NCBI GenBank assembly: GCA_038234815.1
Contig: JBBQSU010000161.1
Span: 1-7,439, forward strand
Reading direction: 5' to 3'
Length of the DNA stretch: 7,439 bases
Origin: JBBQSU01 sp038234815
GTDB lineage: Bacteria; Planctomycetota; Phycisphaerae; Tepidisphaerales; Tepidisphaeraceae
Both the position numbers and the translations under genes were made by a program. Shown here piece after piece: positions 1 to 6,672 of the stretch. Below the pieces are notes generated by a model, which ran no database searches, was not told where the DNA came from, and saw nothing but the letters and a program-made list of their open reading frames with translations. Every line of letters begins with the position of its first letter. Positions within the stretch are counted from its first letter, which is position 1.

Positions 1-31
1 ACTTCCGAGGGTTCAACTCCCTCTCGTGCCG
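1..31 (+). tRNA. tRNA, 3' end only (isotype not determined)
   Basis: This is the 3' end of a tRNA cut off by the left window edge. Bases 7-11 (GAGGG) pair perfectly with 19-23 (CCCTC) around a 7-base loop, TTCAACT, which has the TTC and A58 of a T-loop. Seven bases (24-30, TCGTGCC) follow as the 3' acceptor strand, and G31 would be the discriminator. CCA is not encoded. The bases before the T-stem (ACTTCC) do not look like the usual short variable loop ending in GGTC or GTC, so a long variable arm is possible. With a G discriminator that would fit tRNA-Ser, but the anticodon is outside the window and the isotype stays open. The tRNA ends about 8 bp before the stop codon of the convergent minus-strand gene. 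Confidence 0.75.
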
Positions 32-39
32 CGTGGTCC

Positions 40-876
40 TCATCCGCCCAGTGCCTGCAGGTGTTCCCACGCCAGCCGTGCCACGCCCGCAGCGGTGGTT
101 TCGTAGGGGTAAAGCTCCACCGTCACCCGACCGTCGTAACCCACGTCGTGGAGCGCGCCAAATACCTTGCCAAAATCGATCGCGCCTTTGCCGGGCGTCA
201 GGTGCTGGTGAACGCGGTTGGCACCGATGTCCTCCAGATGCACGTGGCAGACCTGCTCGGGATAAAGACGAATCACCTCCGCAGGATCGTCCCCGACGCA
301 AAACAGGTGGCCGATGTCGCAGTTCATCTTGATCGAATCGTCGTGCGCAAAAAAGTCGGCCTTGAACTCTAAATACTCCGCAGCGGTTTCGATGAACAGC
401 CCCGGCTCGGGTTCGATACCGAGGATCACGCCCAGTTCTCTGGCCTTGGGCAGCACTCGCGACAGTCCGGTCGCAAATCGCTCGCCCGCCTGCTGCCGAG
501 TGAGTGCCGTGCCGATCATCGGCCCACCGGGCTGAAGGCTGACGGTCCGCACCCCAAACTCTGCGGCCATCTCGATACTGGCCAGCGTGTGCTTGATCCG
601 CAGTTCCACCTTGGCGGGGTCGTCTTCGATCCAGGTGGGATGATAGGTGTCCCCGCAGACAAACAGCGTGAAGGCATTGATGTTGCTGACGGTCAGGTGC
701 TTATCGCGCAGCAATTGCTTGGCTGCGGCCCGTTTTGCGGCGTCAAACGTCGGCGGATAGGCATGGTGCAGGTCCTCCATCAACTCAACGCCCGTGTAAC
801 CAATGTCGGCGATGGCGCTGATCGCTTCATGCAGGGTGTTTTTCTTGAACGCGTTGGTGGAGAAGGAGAGTTCCAT
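40..876 (-). CDS. sugar phosphate isomerase/epimerase family protein (xylose isomerase-like TIM barrel)
   Basis: A 278-aa soluble protein of the xylose isomerase-like/AP-endonuclease-2 TIM-barrel superfamily, normal in length for the group. Family members bind a divalent metal and isomerise or epimerise sugars, inositols or related polyols. Barrel landmarks seen in order are GVELM (29-33) after the first strand, GIEPEPG (153-159) with a likely metal-binding Glu155, CDIGH (186-190), HVHLED (211-216), HQHLTPGKGAIDF (223-235), and VELYPY (253-258) with a likely metal-binding Glu254. No signal peptide or membrane segment is visible, so it is probably cytoplasmic. The start at 876 was chosen because the family's first beta strand begins directly there (MELSFSTNAF). 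An in-frame extension to 999 adds residues with no barrel character and would cross the divergent gene's start. No Shine-Dalgarno site precedes it. The substrate cannot be told from sequence, and the neighbours give no pathway. Confidence 0.88.
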   Translation of the reverse strand: MELSFSTNAFKKNTLHEAISAIADIGYTGVELMEDLHHAYPPTFDAAKRAAAKQLLRDKHLTVSNINAFTLFVCGDTYHPTWIEDDPAKVELRIKHTLASIEMAAEFGVRTVSLQPGGPMIGTALTRQQAGERFATGLSRVLPKARELGVILGIEPEPGLFIETAAEYLEFKADFFAHDDSIKMNCDIGHLFCVGDDPAEVIRLYPEQVCHVHLEDIGANRVHQHLTPGKGAIDFGKVFGALHDVGYDGRVTVELYPYETTAAGVARLAWEHLQALGG

Positions 877-886
877 ATCAGTGGAG

Positions 887-892
887 AGTATA
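887..892 (-). promoter_or_regulatory. candidate -10 box for the minus-strand isomerase gene
   Basis: On the minus strand this reads TATACT, five of six matches to TATAAT, with 10 bases between it and the ATG at 876. Transcription would start about 3-5 bases before the ATG, giving an almost leaderless mRNA. This agrees with the absence of a Shine-Dalgarno site. No convincing -35 box lies 16-18 bp upstream (TTCGCC at 17 bp is poor), so the call rests on the -10 box and its position. An 8-bp palindrome, GATCGATC (917-924), lies in the same divergent spacer and could be an operator half or chance. Confidence 0.35.
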
Positions 893-949
893 TGGCCCGG
901 TAGCCCAACGGCGAAGGATCGATCGACACTGCCGTGGTGTGGGCGGCGA

Positions 950-978
950 TTGAAACTGCACTTTCCATCGCCTACAAC
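950..978 (+). promoter_or_regulatory. candidate sigma70-like promoter for the PurM-like gene
   Basis: TTGAAA at 950-955 (five of six to TTGACA) and TACAAC at 973-978 (four of six to TATAAT) are separated by 17 bp. The predicted transcription start, about 7 bases after the -10 box, falls at or next to the ATG at 986, so the message would be leaderless. No Shine-Dalgarno site precedes that ATG. Box matches this short occur by chance, so only the combination of spacing and position supports the call. Confidence 0.35.
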
Positions 979-985
979 ATGCCTG

Positions 986-2089
986 ATGTCCAGCCTCAAC
1001 TACGAATCCGCAGGTGTGAATTACGATCAACTTGACGCCTTTAAGCGGGCTTGCCAGAAGGCGGCGATGCGGACGACGGCGGCGCTGGCGGGACACGATT
1101 TGATCGAAGCAAAAGACACTCGCGGCGAAAGCGCCTACTTGCTGGAAGGCGCCGATGAATACCTGGCCCATGTGGAAGAGGGCCTGGGGACCAAGAATCT
1201 CATCGCCGACGAGATGCTGCGGCTGACCGGACAGAGTTTCTATCGGCAGATCGGCATCGACACGGTGGCGACGATCGTCAATGACCTGATTACTTGTGGC
1301 GCGCTGCCGATCAGCGTGGCCATGCACGCGGGGGTGGGTGATTCCGGCTGGTTTGCCCGGGGCACGCGGGCCGCTGATCTTGCCGAGGGTTTTGCCGAAG
1401 GGTGCCAGCAGGCCGGTGCAGTCTGGGGTGGGGGAGAAACGCCCACGCTCAAGGGCATCATCAATCCCGAAACGATCGTGCTCGCCGGATCGGCTTTCGG
1501 GCGCATTCGGCCCAGATCCCATCGCATCACTGGCGAAGTGCGCCCCGGCGATGCGATTGTGCTCCTGGCCAGTTCGGGCGTGCAGACCAACGGCCTGACG
1601 CTCTGTCGCAAGATCGCCGAGCAACTGCCTCAAGGGTATCTCACGAAAATCTCGGACGGCCGGAGCCTTGGGGAGGCGCTGCTCGATGCGTCGGTGATTT
1701 ATGTCAAATTCGTAGCGGGGCTTCAGCAGGCGGGCGTGGGGGTGCATTACGCGGCCCACATCACCGGACACGGCTGGCGAAAACTCATGCGCCTGACCGA
1801 GCCGTTCGTCTATCGCCTGACCGAAGTCCGCAAGCCTTTGCCGGTGTTCGATTTTCTCATGCAGGCCGGACCGATCGACCGTGCCGAAGCTTATGCGACA
1901 TTCAACATGGGTGCGGGGTTTGGGGTTTATGTGGATCCAGGCGATGTCGAAACTTGCCTGCGCGTGGCGCGTCAAACCGGCTACGATGCCTGGCGCGCCG
2001 GTGAGGTGCAGAAGCAAGCCGATCGCAAAGCGGTCGAGATCGTCCCGCTCGGCATCACCTTTGAAGCCGACAGTCTGAAACTGCGGTGA
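986..2089 (+). CDS. purM: PurM-like protein (AIR synthase family, phosphoribosylformylglycinamidine cyclo-ligase-related)
   Basis: A 367-aa cytoplasmic protein with the AIR-synthase fold. PurM uses ATP to close FGAM into aminoimidazole ribonucleotide, the fifth step of purine synthesis. Family landmarks are YESAGVNYD (6-14), GLGTK (66-70, usually DGVGTK), IVNDL (97-101), AEGCQQAG then GGGET (148-152), LASSGVQTNG (194-203), HITGHG (258-263, usually HLTGGG) and FNMGAG (306-311). The whole length aligns with PurM. However, the N-terminal glycine-rich loop common in E. coli-type PurM is absent, replaced by a stretch around RGESAYLLE (46-54). It is therefore a divergent branch: either the cell's true PurM or a paralog acting on a related substrate. 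The gene symbol follows the family only. The start at 986 was chosen because homology begins at once; a longer in-frame extension to 803 overlaps the opposite gene and has no PurM character. The hydrolase gene follows after 11 bp. Confidence 0.82.
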   Translation: MSSLNYESAGVNYDQLDAFKRACQKAAMRTTAALAGHDLIEAKDTRGESAYLLEGADEYLAHVEEGLGTKNLIADEMLRLTGQSFYRQIGIDTVATIVNDLITCGALPISVAMHAGVGDSGWFARGTRAADLAEGFAEGCQQAGAVWGGGETPTLKGIINPETIVLAGSAFGRIRPRSHRITGEVRPGDAIVLLASSGVQTNGLTLCRKIAEQLPQGYLTKISDGRSLGEALLDASVIYVKFVAGLQQAGVGVHYAAHITGHGWRKLMRLTEPFVYRLTEVRKPLPVFDFLMQAGPIDRAEAYATFNMGAGFGVYVDPGDVETCLRVARQTGYDAWRAGEVQKQADRKAVEIVPLGITFEADSLKLR

Positions 2090-2100
2090 AGAAGACGATT

Positions 2101-2763
2101 ATGCAACTGGAGTCGCACTGTGCAGTCGGCTGGCTGATCGGCAATCTGGTGCCCGGTGCCGGCCGGCGCGTTCGCGCGATTGCGGTGTTCAGTGCGATGG
2201 CACCCGACCTGGATGGCGTTGCCTATGCCTTCGGCCCGGATGCTTATTCCCGCAGCCACCACGTCTATGGGCACAACGTGTTTGCAGGGATGGTCTTTAC
2301 GCTTTTTTGTGTCTGGCTTGCCCGACCGGGCTGGCGGACGGTCGTGGCGCTGGTCGCCGGTCTAGGCTTTGCATCGCACTGGGCGGGGGATTATTACCTT
2401 TCGGGCTGGCCACTGATGACATTCTGGCCGATTTCTCATGCCGAGCAAATGTACCGCCCGCGCATCGGGCTGAATCATCCGATCAACCAGATGTTGAGCT
2501 ACGCGTCGCTGCTGTTCTTCGTCGCCAGCATATGGTTTTGGCATCGCACGATCTTCGAGACGGTCTGGCCGTCGATGGACCGGCTCCTCGTCGGCCTCAC
2601 GCGGCCGCGAACGATGCACTGCGCGATCTGCCAGCGGCGCACGGCGCAGAGTTGCTCGGTCTGTGGCAAGCCGCTGTGCCTGCGGCACGCGCGAATTTCC
2701 ATCCGCACGACTATCCATTGCCCGGCGTGCAGCACGGCCGGTCCGGACGCCGAGCAAGTATGA
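2101..2763 (+). CDS. membrane metal-dependent hydrolase (YdjM/DUF457-like) with C-terminal zinc-finger-like domain
   Basis: A 220-aa membrane protein. The N-terminal part has the motif layout of the YdjM/DUF457 'membrane-bound metal-dependent hydrolase' group: an early His in ESHCAVGW (4-11), APDLDG (34-39), a His cluster SHHVYGHN (52-59) and HWAGDYY (93-99). These are interleaved with hydrophobic stretches at about 60-74, 80-93 and 132-147. The activity of this family is poorly known. The tail is extra: C174-x2-C177, C185-x2-C188, C193-x2-H196 and C207-x2-C210 form a Cys/His array able to hold two zinc ions, separated from the membrane part by a charged linker. ATG 2101 was chosen because GAAGAAG lies 6 bases upstream. 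A GTG at 2086 overlapping the previous stop would add five residues and cannot be excluded. It is probably co-transcribed with the PurM-like gene. Confidence 0.78.
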   Translation: MQLESHCAVGWLIGNLVPGAGRRVRAIAVFSAMAPDLDGVAYAFGPDAYSRSHHVYGHNVFAGMVFTLFCVWLARPGWRTVVALVAGLGFASHWAGDYYLSGWPLMTFWPISHAEQMYRPRIGLNHPINQMLSYASLLFFVASIWFWHRTIFETVWPSMDRLLVGLTRPRTMHCAICQRRTAQSCSVCGKPLCLRHARISIRTTIHCPACSTAGPDAEQV

Positions 2764-2764
2764 A

Positions 2765-2793
2765 TTGATGCGTCACGCCGGTTCTGGTCTAAT
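2765..2793 (+). promoter_or_regulatory. candidate sigma70-like promoter for the STAS gene
   Basis: TTGATG at 2765-2770 (four of six to TTGACA) and TCTAAT at 2788-2793 (five of six to TATAAT) have a 17-bp spacer. The predicted start near 2800 leaves a leader of roughly 20-25 bases that contains the ribosome binding site. It lies just after the stop of the preceding gene. This is the best-formed promoter in the window and implies that the STAS gene can be expressed apart from the upstream pair. Confidence 0.5.
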
Positions 2794-2810
2794 AAGGCGA
2801 AACCGTCCGT

Positions 2811-2815
2811 GGGAG
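2811..2815 (+). promoter_or_regulatory. ribosome binding site deciding the STAS start
   Basis: GGGAG sits 7 bases before ATG 2823, the classic Shine-Dalgarno distance. An in-frame GTG at 2817 would be only 1 base from it, so ATG 2823 is preferred. This is the clearest ribosome binding site in the window; most other starts here have none. Confidence 0.6.
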
Positions 2816-2822
2816 CGTGTCG

Positions 2823-3179
2823 ATGGCCAAAGAGTATTTCCGCCTTAGCACTAGCGGATCGATTAATTTGATCGAGTTGGACCTGCCCGAGACCATTGAT
2901 ACGCAGGAATTCGACAAGATTAACGAATCGATGCTGACGGCAGTGAAGGCCAAGGCCCGCGAGCGGTGGGTGATCGACCTTTCAAACGTGTCCTACATGG
3001 GAAGCGCGATGCTGGGCTTGATGATCAACATCCGCCAGCAGATTAAAGGTTCCGGTGGAAAGCTGGTGGTCTGCTGTCTGTCGGACGAATTACGCGAAAT
3101 CTTCCGCACGTGCAGTTTGGAGCGACTCTTCGTGATCGCCAGGACGCGGCCCGAATCGATGAAACTGAGCGGGGCGTGA
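2823..3179 (+). CDS. STAS-domain protein, anti-anti-sigma-factor type
   Basis: A 118-aa single-domain STAS protein, the usual length for SpoIIAA/RsbV-type antagonists. In that family the protein binds an anti-sigma kinase and is switched off by phosphorylation of a Ser in a conserved loop. The core strand and loop read VIDLSNVSYMGSAMLGLM (50-67), which aligns with the family's DFSxVxxMDSSGLG. The phospho-acceptor position is kept as Ser61, but the preceding Asp is Gly60 and the following Ser-Gly is Ala-Met. The second hydrophobic strand (81-86, LVVCCL) and the helix DELREIFRTCSLERLF (88-103) complete the fold. No anti-sigma kinase, phosphatase or sigma factor lies in the window, so partners are unknown. 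It has its own promoter-like sequence and ribosome binding site. It converges with the minus-strand operon, with an 11-bp gap and no visible terminator. Confidence 0.88.
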   Translation: MAKEYFRLSTSGSINLIELDLPETIDTQEFDKINESMLTAVKAKARERWVIDLSNVSYMGSAMLGLMINIRQQIKGSGGKLVVCCLSDELREIFRTCSLERLFVIARTRPESMKLSGA

Positions 3180-3190
3180 CAGGGTCATCA

Positions 3191-4945
3191 TTAGGGGACT
3201 GGCAAAGTTGTCGGGACTGTGGCCGGTGCCGTTGAGGCGGGCCGTGCGAATTTTCGCTCGAAATTCTCCATCGCGGTATTGTTGGCCGCGTCGTCCGGGC
3301 GATCGGACTTAACCAGTTGAAAAAGAGGGTAGGCGATATCCGGTCGCCCGCGCTCGGCCCACAGACGGGCCAGTATGGTGGTTTGGGCGCTCATCTTTCG
3401 GCGTAGGTTCATCGGGCTGTTGAGTCGCTCCCGCATGGCAGCGGCTGTCACCTGGATTGCCAAGTTCATTTCGCCCTTCTTGATCAGTATGATCGCCAGG
3501 TTCTCGTAACTTCCGATCATAAGGTTGTGACTGTACATGGCGGCATTGGTGAGATACCGGACCGCATCGTCCAATCCGCGTTCCTTGTTTCGGGAATACT
3601 CGTTGAATTCATTGATACCGAGGTTTGTCCACCCCAGATAGCTTTCAGGATTAACGCGCACGGCGTTGGTGAACAGCGTTGCCGAATTCTCCCACACGCG
3701 CGCCTGGGCTATCGACCTCAGGGCCAGCAGGGCTAGAACGACACTCATGGCGATGGTGATTTCCTGTGCGTTGAAACGGGCCATTAATACCGCGATTAAC
3801 AGGCCCATCCCGAGCATCGCGACATAAAGATAATGGTCGGCGACGGTGGAGTATCCCTGAAACTGGAAGGGGACGAAGCCCAGCACCGGCGCGAGCGGGA
3901 TGACGAACCAAATGGCTCCCAACAGCACCAGCGGGGCACGCCTGCGGAGAAGAACGGCTCCAGCCAATAGCAGCACGGGAACAACCCAAATCCACTTGAC
4001 GAAGGACCAGCCGATGACCTTCGATGGAAAACGGCCGTAATCGACGCCCAGCTGTAGCGGAAGGACGATCTGCCGCAGGTAAAAAACGATGGCGTCGCCG
4101 GCGATGAATGGACGGGCCGCCACGCCCACATTACGGGCCTCGGTGGTGCGCTGTGTCCAGGCAGCGACGGCGCCGACGCCAATTGCCAAGACGAACCAGG
4201 GCAGGAGCGTAAGCAGGGTTTCTTTCGGCTTTTTCTTAAACCAAATCATGTCCATCGCAATCACCAGGGCCGGAACCGCTATTGCCGACGGTTTTGAAAG
4301 CAGCGCCAGCGCAAACAGGGCTGATGCCCCGATGAGGAAACCAATCGACCCGGTTGCGGCATGTGCAGAATTCCCTTGGGCAACTGTGCCGGGCGCCTCT
4401 GCCGATAATGGCGAGCGCTCGATCGCCTGAACCTGTCGAAACCGCGCATAAAGATAGATCGCCGACACCGAGAGCAGTCCCGCCAGCACGTCCTTCATGC
4501 CAGATACCCAGGCGACCGGTTCGACCATCACAGGGTGCAGTGCATAAAAGAGCGCACCGAGCAAAGCGGCCCGGCGGTCGGCGACCAGCAGATTCAGCAA
4601 TGCGAAAACGACAAGTGCCGTGCCCAGATGCAGCGTGACATTGGCAGTATGAAAAATGAAGGGGTTAAGGTGCAGTTGCTGGTCGTCGGCGGTAGGCAGA
4701 TACGCCACCTTCGCCAGCACGCCCCAGACCGTATTGGTCAACGGAATATAAATGCTGCCGGGCGTACCCGGTCCGACGCGCTTCCAATACCCCATTATCG
4801 ATCGAACGGTGGGCGGATTGAAGTCCGGGTTCTCAGCGAGCGTATGGTTATCGTCCAGCAGCGTGAACTCGCTGGTGCAAAGCCTGCCGAAGGTCAGAAA
4901 GACACAGGCGGCGATCACGATCAATGGCAGGAAAGCGTTTTTCAT
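3191..4945 (-). CDS. TMTC-like polytopic membrane protein, putative GT-C glycosyltransferase with degenerate TPR tail (downstream paralog)
   Basis: A 584-aa protein with about eleven hydrophobic segments up to residue ~410, then a soluble C-terminal domain. It resembles TMTC-type O-mannosyltransferases of the GT-C fold, which transfer sugar from a lipid-linked donor on the outer face of the membrane. An Asp pair (D31-D32) lies in the first outside loop after TM1, followed by ENPDFNPP. HPVMVEPVAWVSGMKDVL (137-154) matches the family's HPVxxEAVA..xxxRADxL region, and STVADHYLY (366-374) precedes a late membrane segment. One TPR-like motif begins at W439-TNLG but is interrupted by a charged stretch (about 446-459). 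A second helical repeat spans about 478-510. The tail is Ala/Thr/Pro-rich. Its ATG overlaps the upstream paralog's TGA by 4 bp (ATGA), so translation is probably coupled. No enzyme activity is shown by sequence alone. Confidence 0.75.
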   Translation of the reverse strand: MKNAFLPLIVIAACVFLTFGRLCTSEFTLLDDNHTLAENPDFNPPTVRSIMGYWKRVGPGTPGSIYIPLTNTVWGVLAKVAYLPTADDQQLHLNPFIFHTANVTLHLGTALVVFALLNLLVADRRAALLGALFYALHPVMVEPVAWVSGMKDVLAGLLSVSAIYLYARFRQVQAIERSPLSAEAPGTVAQGNSAHAATGSIGFLIGASALFALALLSKPSAIAVPALVIAMDMIWFKKKPKETLLTLLPWFVLAIGVGAVAAWTQRTTEARNVGVAARPFIAGDAIVFYLRQIVLPLQLGVDYGRFPSKVIGWSFVKWIWVVPVLLLAGAVLLRRRAPLVLLGAIWFVIPLAPVLGFVPFQFQGYSTVADHYLYVAMLGMGLLIAVLMARFNAQEITIAMSVVLALLALRSIAQARVWENSATLFTNAVRVNPESYLGWTNLGINEFNEYSRNKERGLDDAVRYLTNAAMYSHNLMIGSYENLAIILIKKGEMNLAIQVTAAAMRERLNSPMNLRRKMSAQTTILARLWAERGRPDIAYPLFQLVKSDRPDDAANNTAMENFERKFARPASTAPATVPTTLPVP

Positions 4946-6672
4946 GGTTGCGTGGTCGAGTGATTGTGGAGACGAGTCTTCAACTGTGCATTTACACCAA
5001 TGAGATATTGCATCAACGTTGGGTCATTCGGGCGGTCTCGCAAGGCGGATTGCAGGAAGTCCTTGGATTCTTCAAGGCGATTTCGCTTGGCCAGCACCGC
5101 CGCCAGCGCGACTTTGCTGTCTGTCGATCGCCAGCCCCAATCGGCATTGCTGCGATCTCGAATCGCCATCGATTGCTTGGCAAATTCGATGGCTTGATCG
5201 ATCTTGCCTTGCCGCACCGACACGTCTATCAGCGCTTCGGTCGCGTTCGGGGTCATTGGATTCAGCTCCGCGGACTTTCGCAGGGCCTCCTCGGCGGCCG
5301 GGTAGTCACCGCTTTCAAGCCGTTCCAAGCCTATATTCACCCAAGCCGCCGAGGAGAGTGGATTGACGCGGATGGCGTTCTCATTCAACGAAAGATTGGA
5401 TTGCCAAACCCCGGCAGCCAAGATCGACCGAACCGCCAACAGTGCGATGACTCCGGTCACGCCCGCGAACACCAACCTCGATCGGTCACGGATCAACTCT
5501 GCGACGGTTAACGCTACGCCGAAGAACGCGACATAAAGATAATGATCCGCGACGGTGGTGTAGAACTGCATTCGATAGCTCACCAGGCCTAGCACGGGTA
5601 GCAGAGCGATAGTGAACCAGAACGCGCCAACCACCATCAAAGGCACGCGCCGGCGATACCGCCAGACCGCAGCAGCCAGTACAACCGCCACGACCCACGT
5701 GAATTTCCACAAACCGGTTTGCAGCAGATAGCCCGGTGTGCGGCCATAATCGATGGCGAGATGCGCCGGCCAGAATATCTTCCCGGCATAAAAGGCCAGA
5801 GCATCGAGCGCAACAAACGGCCTGGCCCAGAGGGGCGAATAGACGATGCCCAACGTCGGCTGGGCCGAGCGAGCGATGAACGCAAAGGGGATCGCAACCA
5901 CCGCGAAGGGCCAGAGGCGTTTTATCGTGATCGGCCACGAGGAGTTCAGCCACAGGCGGTCGAGCATCAGCAGCAGCACGGGCAATGTTACGCCCGCGGG
6001 CTTGGAAAACAGTGCAAGAATGGCGCAGATGAGCGAGAGGGTGTAGAGGCTCGACCGCGGGAGATGGACCGAGAGGGCTTGGGGTCGACTCGGATGCGGG
6101 TGAGGACGCGTTGGCATCGGGTCGGGCGTTTGTTCGGCGCTGAGCAAATATAGCCAGACCGACAGCAGCATGAGCAGCCCGCAGAGAACATCCTTCAGGC
6201 CGGATATCCACGCGACCGGCTCGATCATCACCGGATGCAATCCATAGAGCAGCGCGCCCAGCAGCGCCGCACGATTATTTCGTACGAGCACCCGCAATAG
6301 CTGGAAAGCGATCATCACTGTAAGTACATGCAGAACCACGTTCGCTGAATGGAATACCCAAGGGTTGAGGTGAATGCCGTGATTGTCGGGCATGGGCAGA
6401 TAGCTGACCGAGGCCAGCACGCCCCAGACCGTGTAAGTCAGCGGAATGTAGATCGCCATCGGCGCATCTTTGCCGATACGGCCCCAATATCCGGCGACAG
6501 ACTCGGCGCTGGGCGGGTTCAGCGCGGGATTTGCCCACACCGTGAAATTGTCGTCCCAGATTGTGAAATCCGCCGTGGCCAGGCGTCCAAAAGTAATGAG
6601 AACGCAGAGCGCGATAATCCCGAGGCATCGCTGGGGAGTGAGCAGTCGGGTTGTTGCGGATTGAAGGGTCAT
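4942..6672 (-). CDS. TMTC-like polytopic membrane protein, putative GT-C glycosyltransferase with TPR (upstream paralog)
   Basis: A 576-aa paralog of the next gene in the operon. Over residues 23-79 the two align without gaps, with 32 of 57 identical by hand count. It has TM1 at about 16-32, then FTIWDDNFTVWANPALNPP (36-54) with the Asp pair D40-D41 that fits GT-C catalytic or metal-site residues. HPVMIEPVAWISGLKDVL (146-163), FSKPAGVTLPVL (222-233), DYGR (308-311) and VADHYLYVAF (374-383) follow. A loop at 180-206 is rich in Pro and His. The soluble C-terminus holds a near-canonical TPR (443-472: W-x2-IG, G455-x-Y457, A459-A460, NP471-472). A second, weaker repeat follows at about 477-510, and a third at 518-550. 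Its ATG overlaps the TGA of the PgeF-like gene by 4 bp. It could instead be a non-catalytic membrane TPR protein; the hydrophobic domain pattern argues for GT-C. Confidence 0.77.
   Translation of the reverse strand: MTLQSATTRLLTPQRCLGIIALCVLITFGRLATADFTIWDDNFTVWANPALNPPSAESVAGYWGRIGKDAPMAIYIPLTYTVWGVLASVSYLPMPDNHGIHLNPWVFHSANVVLHVLTVMIAFQLLRVLVRNNRAALLGALLYGLHPVMIEPVAWISGLKDVLCGLLMLLSVWLYLLSAEQTPDPMPTRPHPHPSRPQALSVHLPRSSLYTLSLICAILALFSKPAGVTLPVLLLMLDRLWLNSSWPITIKRLWPFAVVAIPFAFIARSAQPTLGIVYSPLWARPFVALDALAFYAGKIFWPAHLAIDYGRTPGYLLQTGLWKFTWVVAVVLAAAVWRYRRRVPLMVVGAFWFTIALLPVLGLVSYRMQFYTTVADHYLYVAFFGVALTVAELIRDRSRLVFAGVTGVIALLAVRSILAAGVWQSNLSLNENAIRVNPLSSAAWVNIGLERLESGDYPAAEEALRKSAELNPMTPNATEALIDVSVRQGKIDQAIEFAKQSMAIRDRSNADWGWRSTDSKVALAAVLAKRNRLEESKDFLQSALRDRPNDPTLMQYLIGVNAQLKTRLHNHSTTQP

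Noticed and set aside
803..985. Longer N-terminus for the PurM-like protein
   Set aside because: The added residues do not resemble any PurM and run antisense through the start of the isomerase gene. Homology begins at ATG 986.
878..2017. Long open frame (379 codons) on the minus strand opposite the PurM-like gene
   Set aside because: It has no recognisable domain and is rich in Arg, His and Pro. It lies wholly antisense to a gene with clear family motifs, so it is a GC-rich shadow.
2086..2088. GTG start overlapping the PurM-like stop for the membrane hydrolase
   Set aside because: ATG 2101 has a GAAGAAG Shine-Dalgarno-like site at a good distance. The GTG has none and adds only five charged residues, though it is not fully excluded.
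5486..6211. Open frame of 241 codons on the minus strand in another frame of the upstream TMTC-like gene
   Set aside because: Arg/Ala/Pro/His-rich composition, no motifs, and entirely inside a better supported gene on the same strand.
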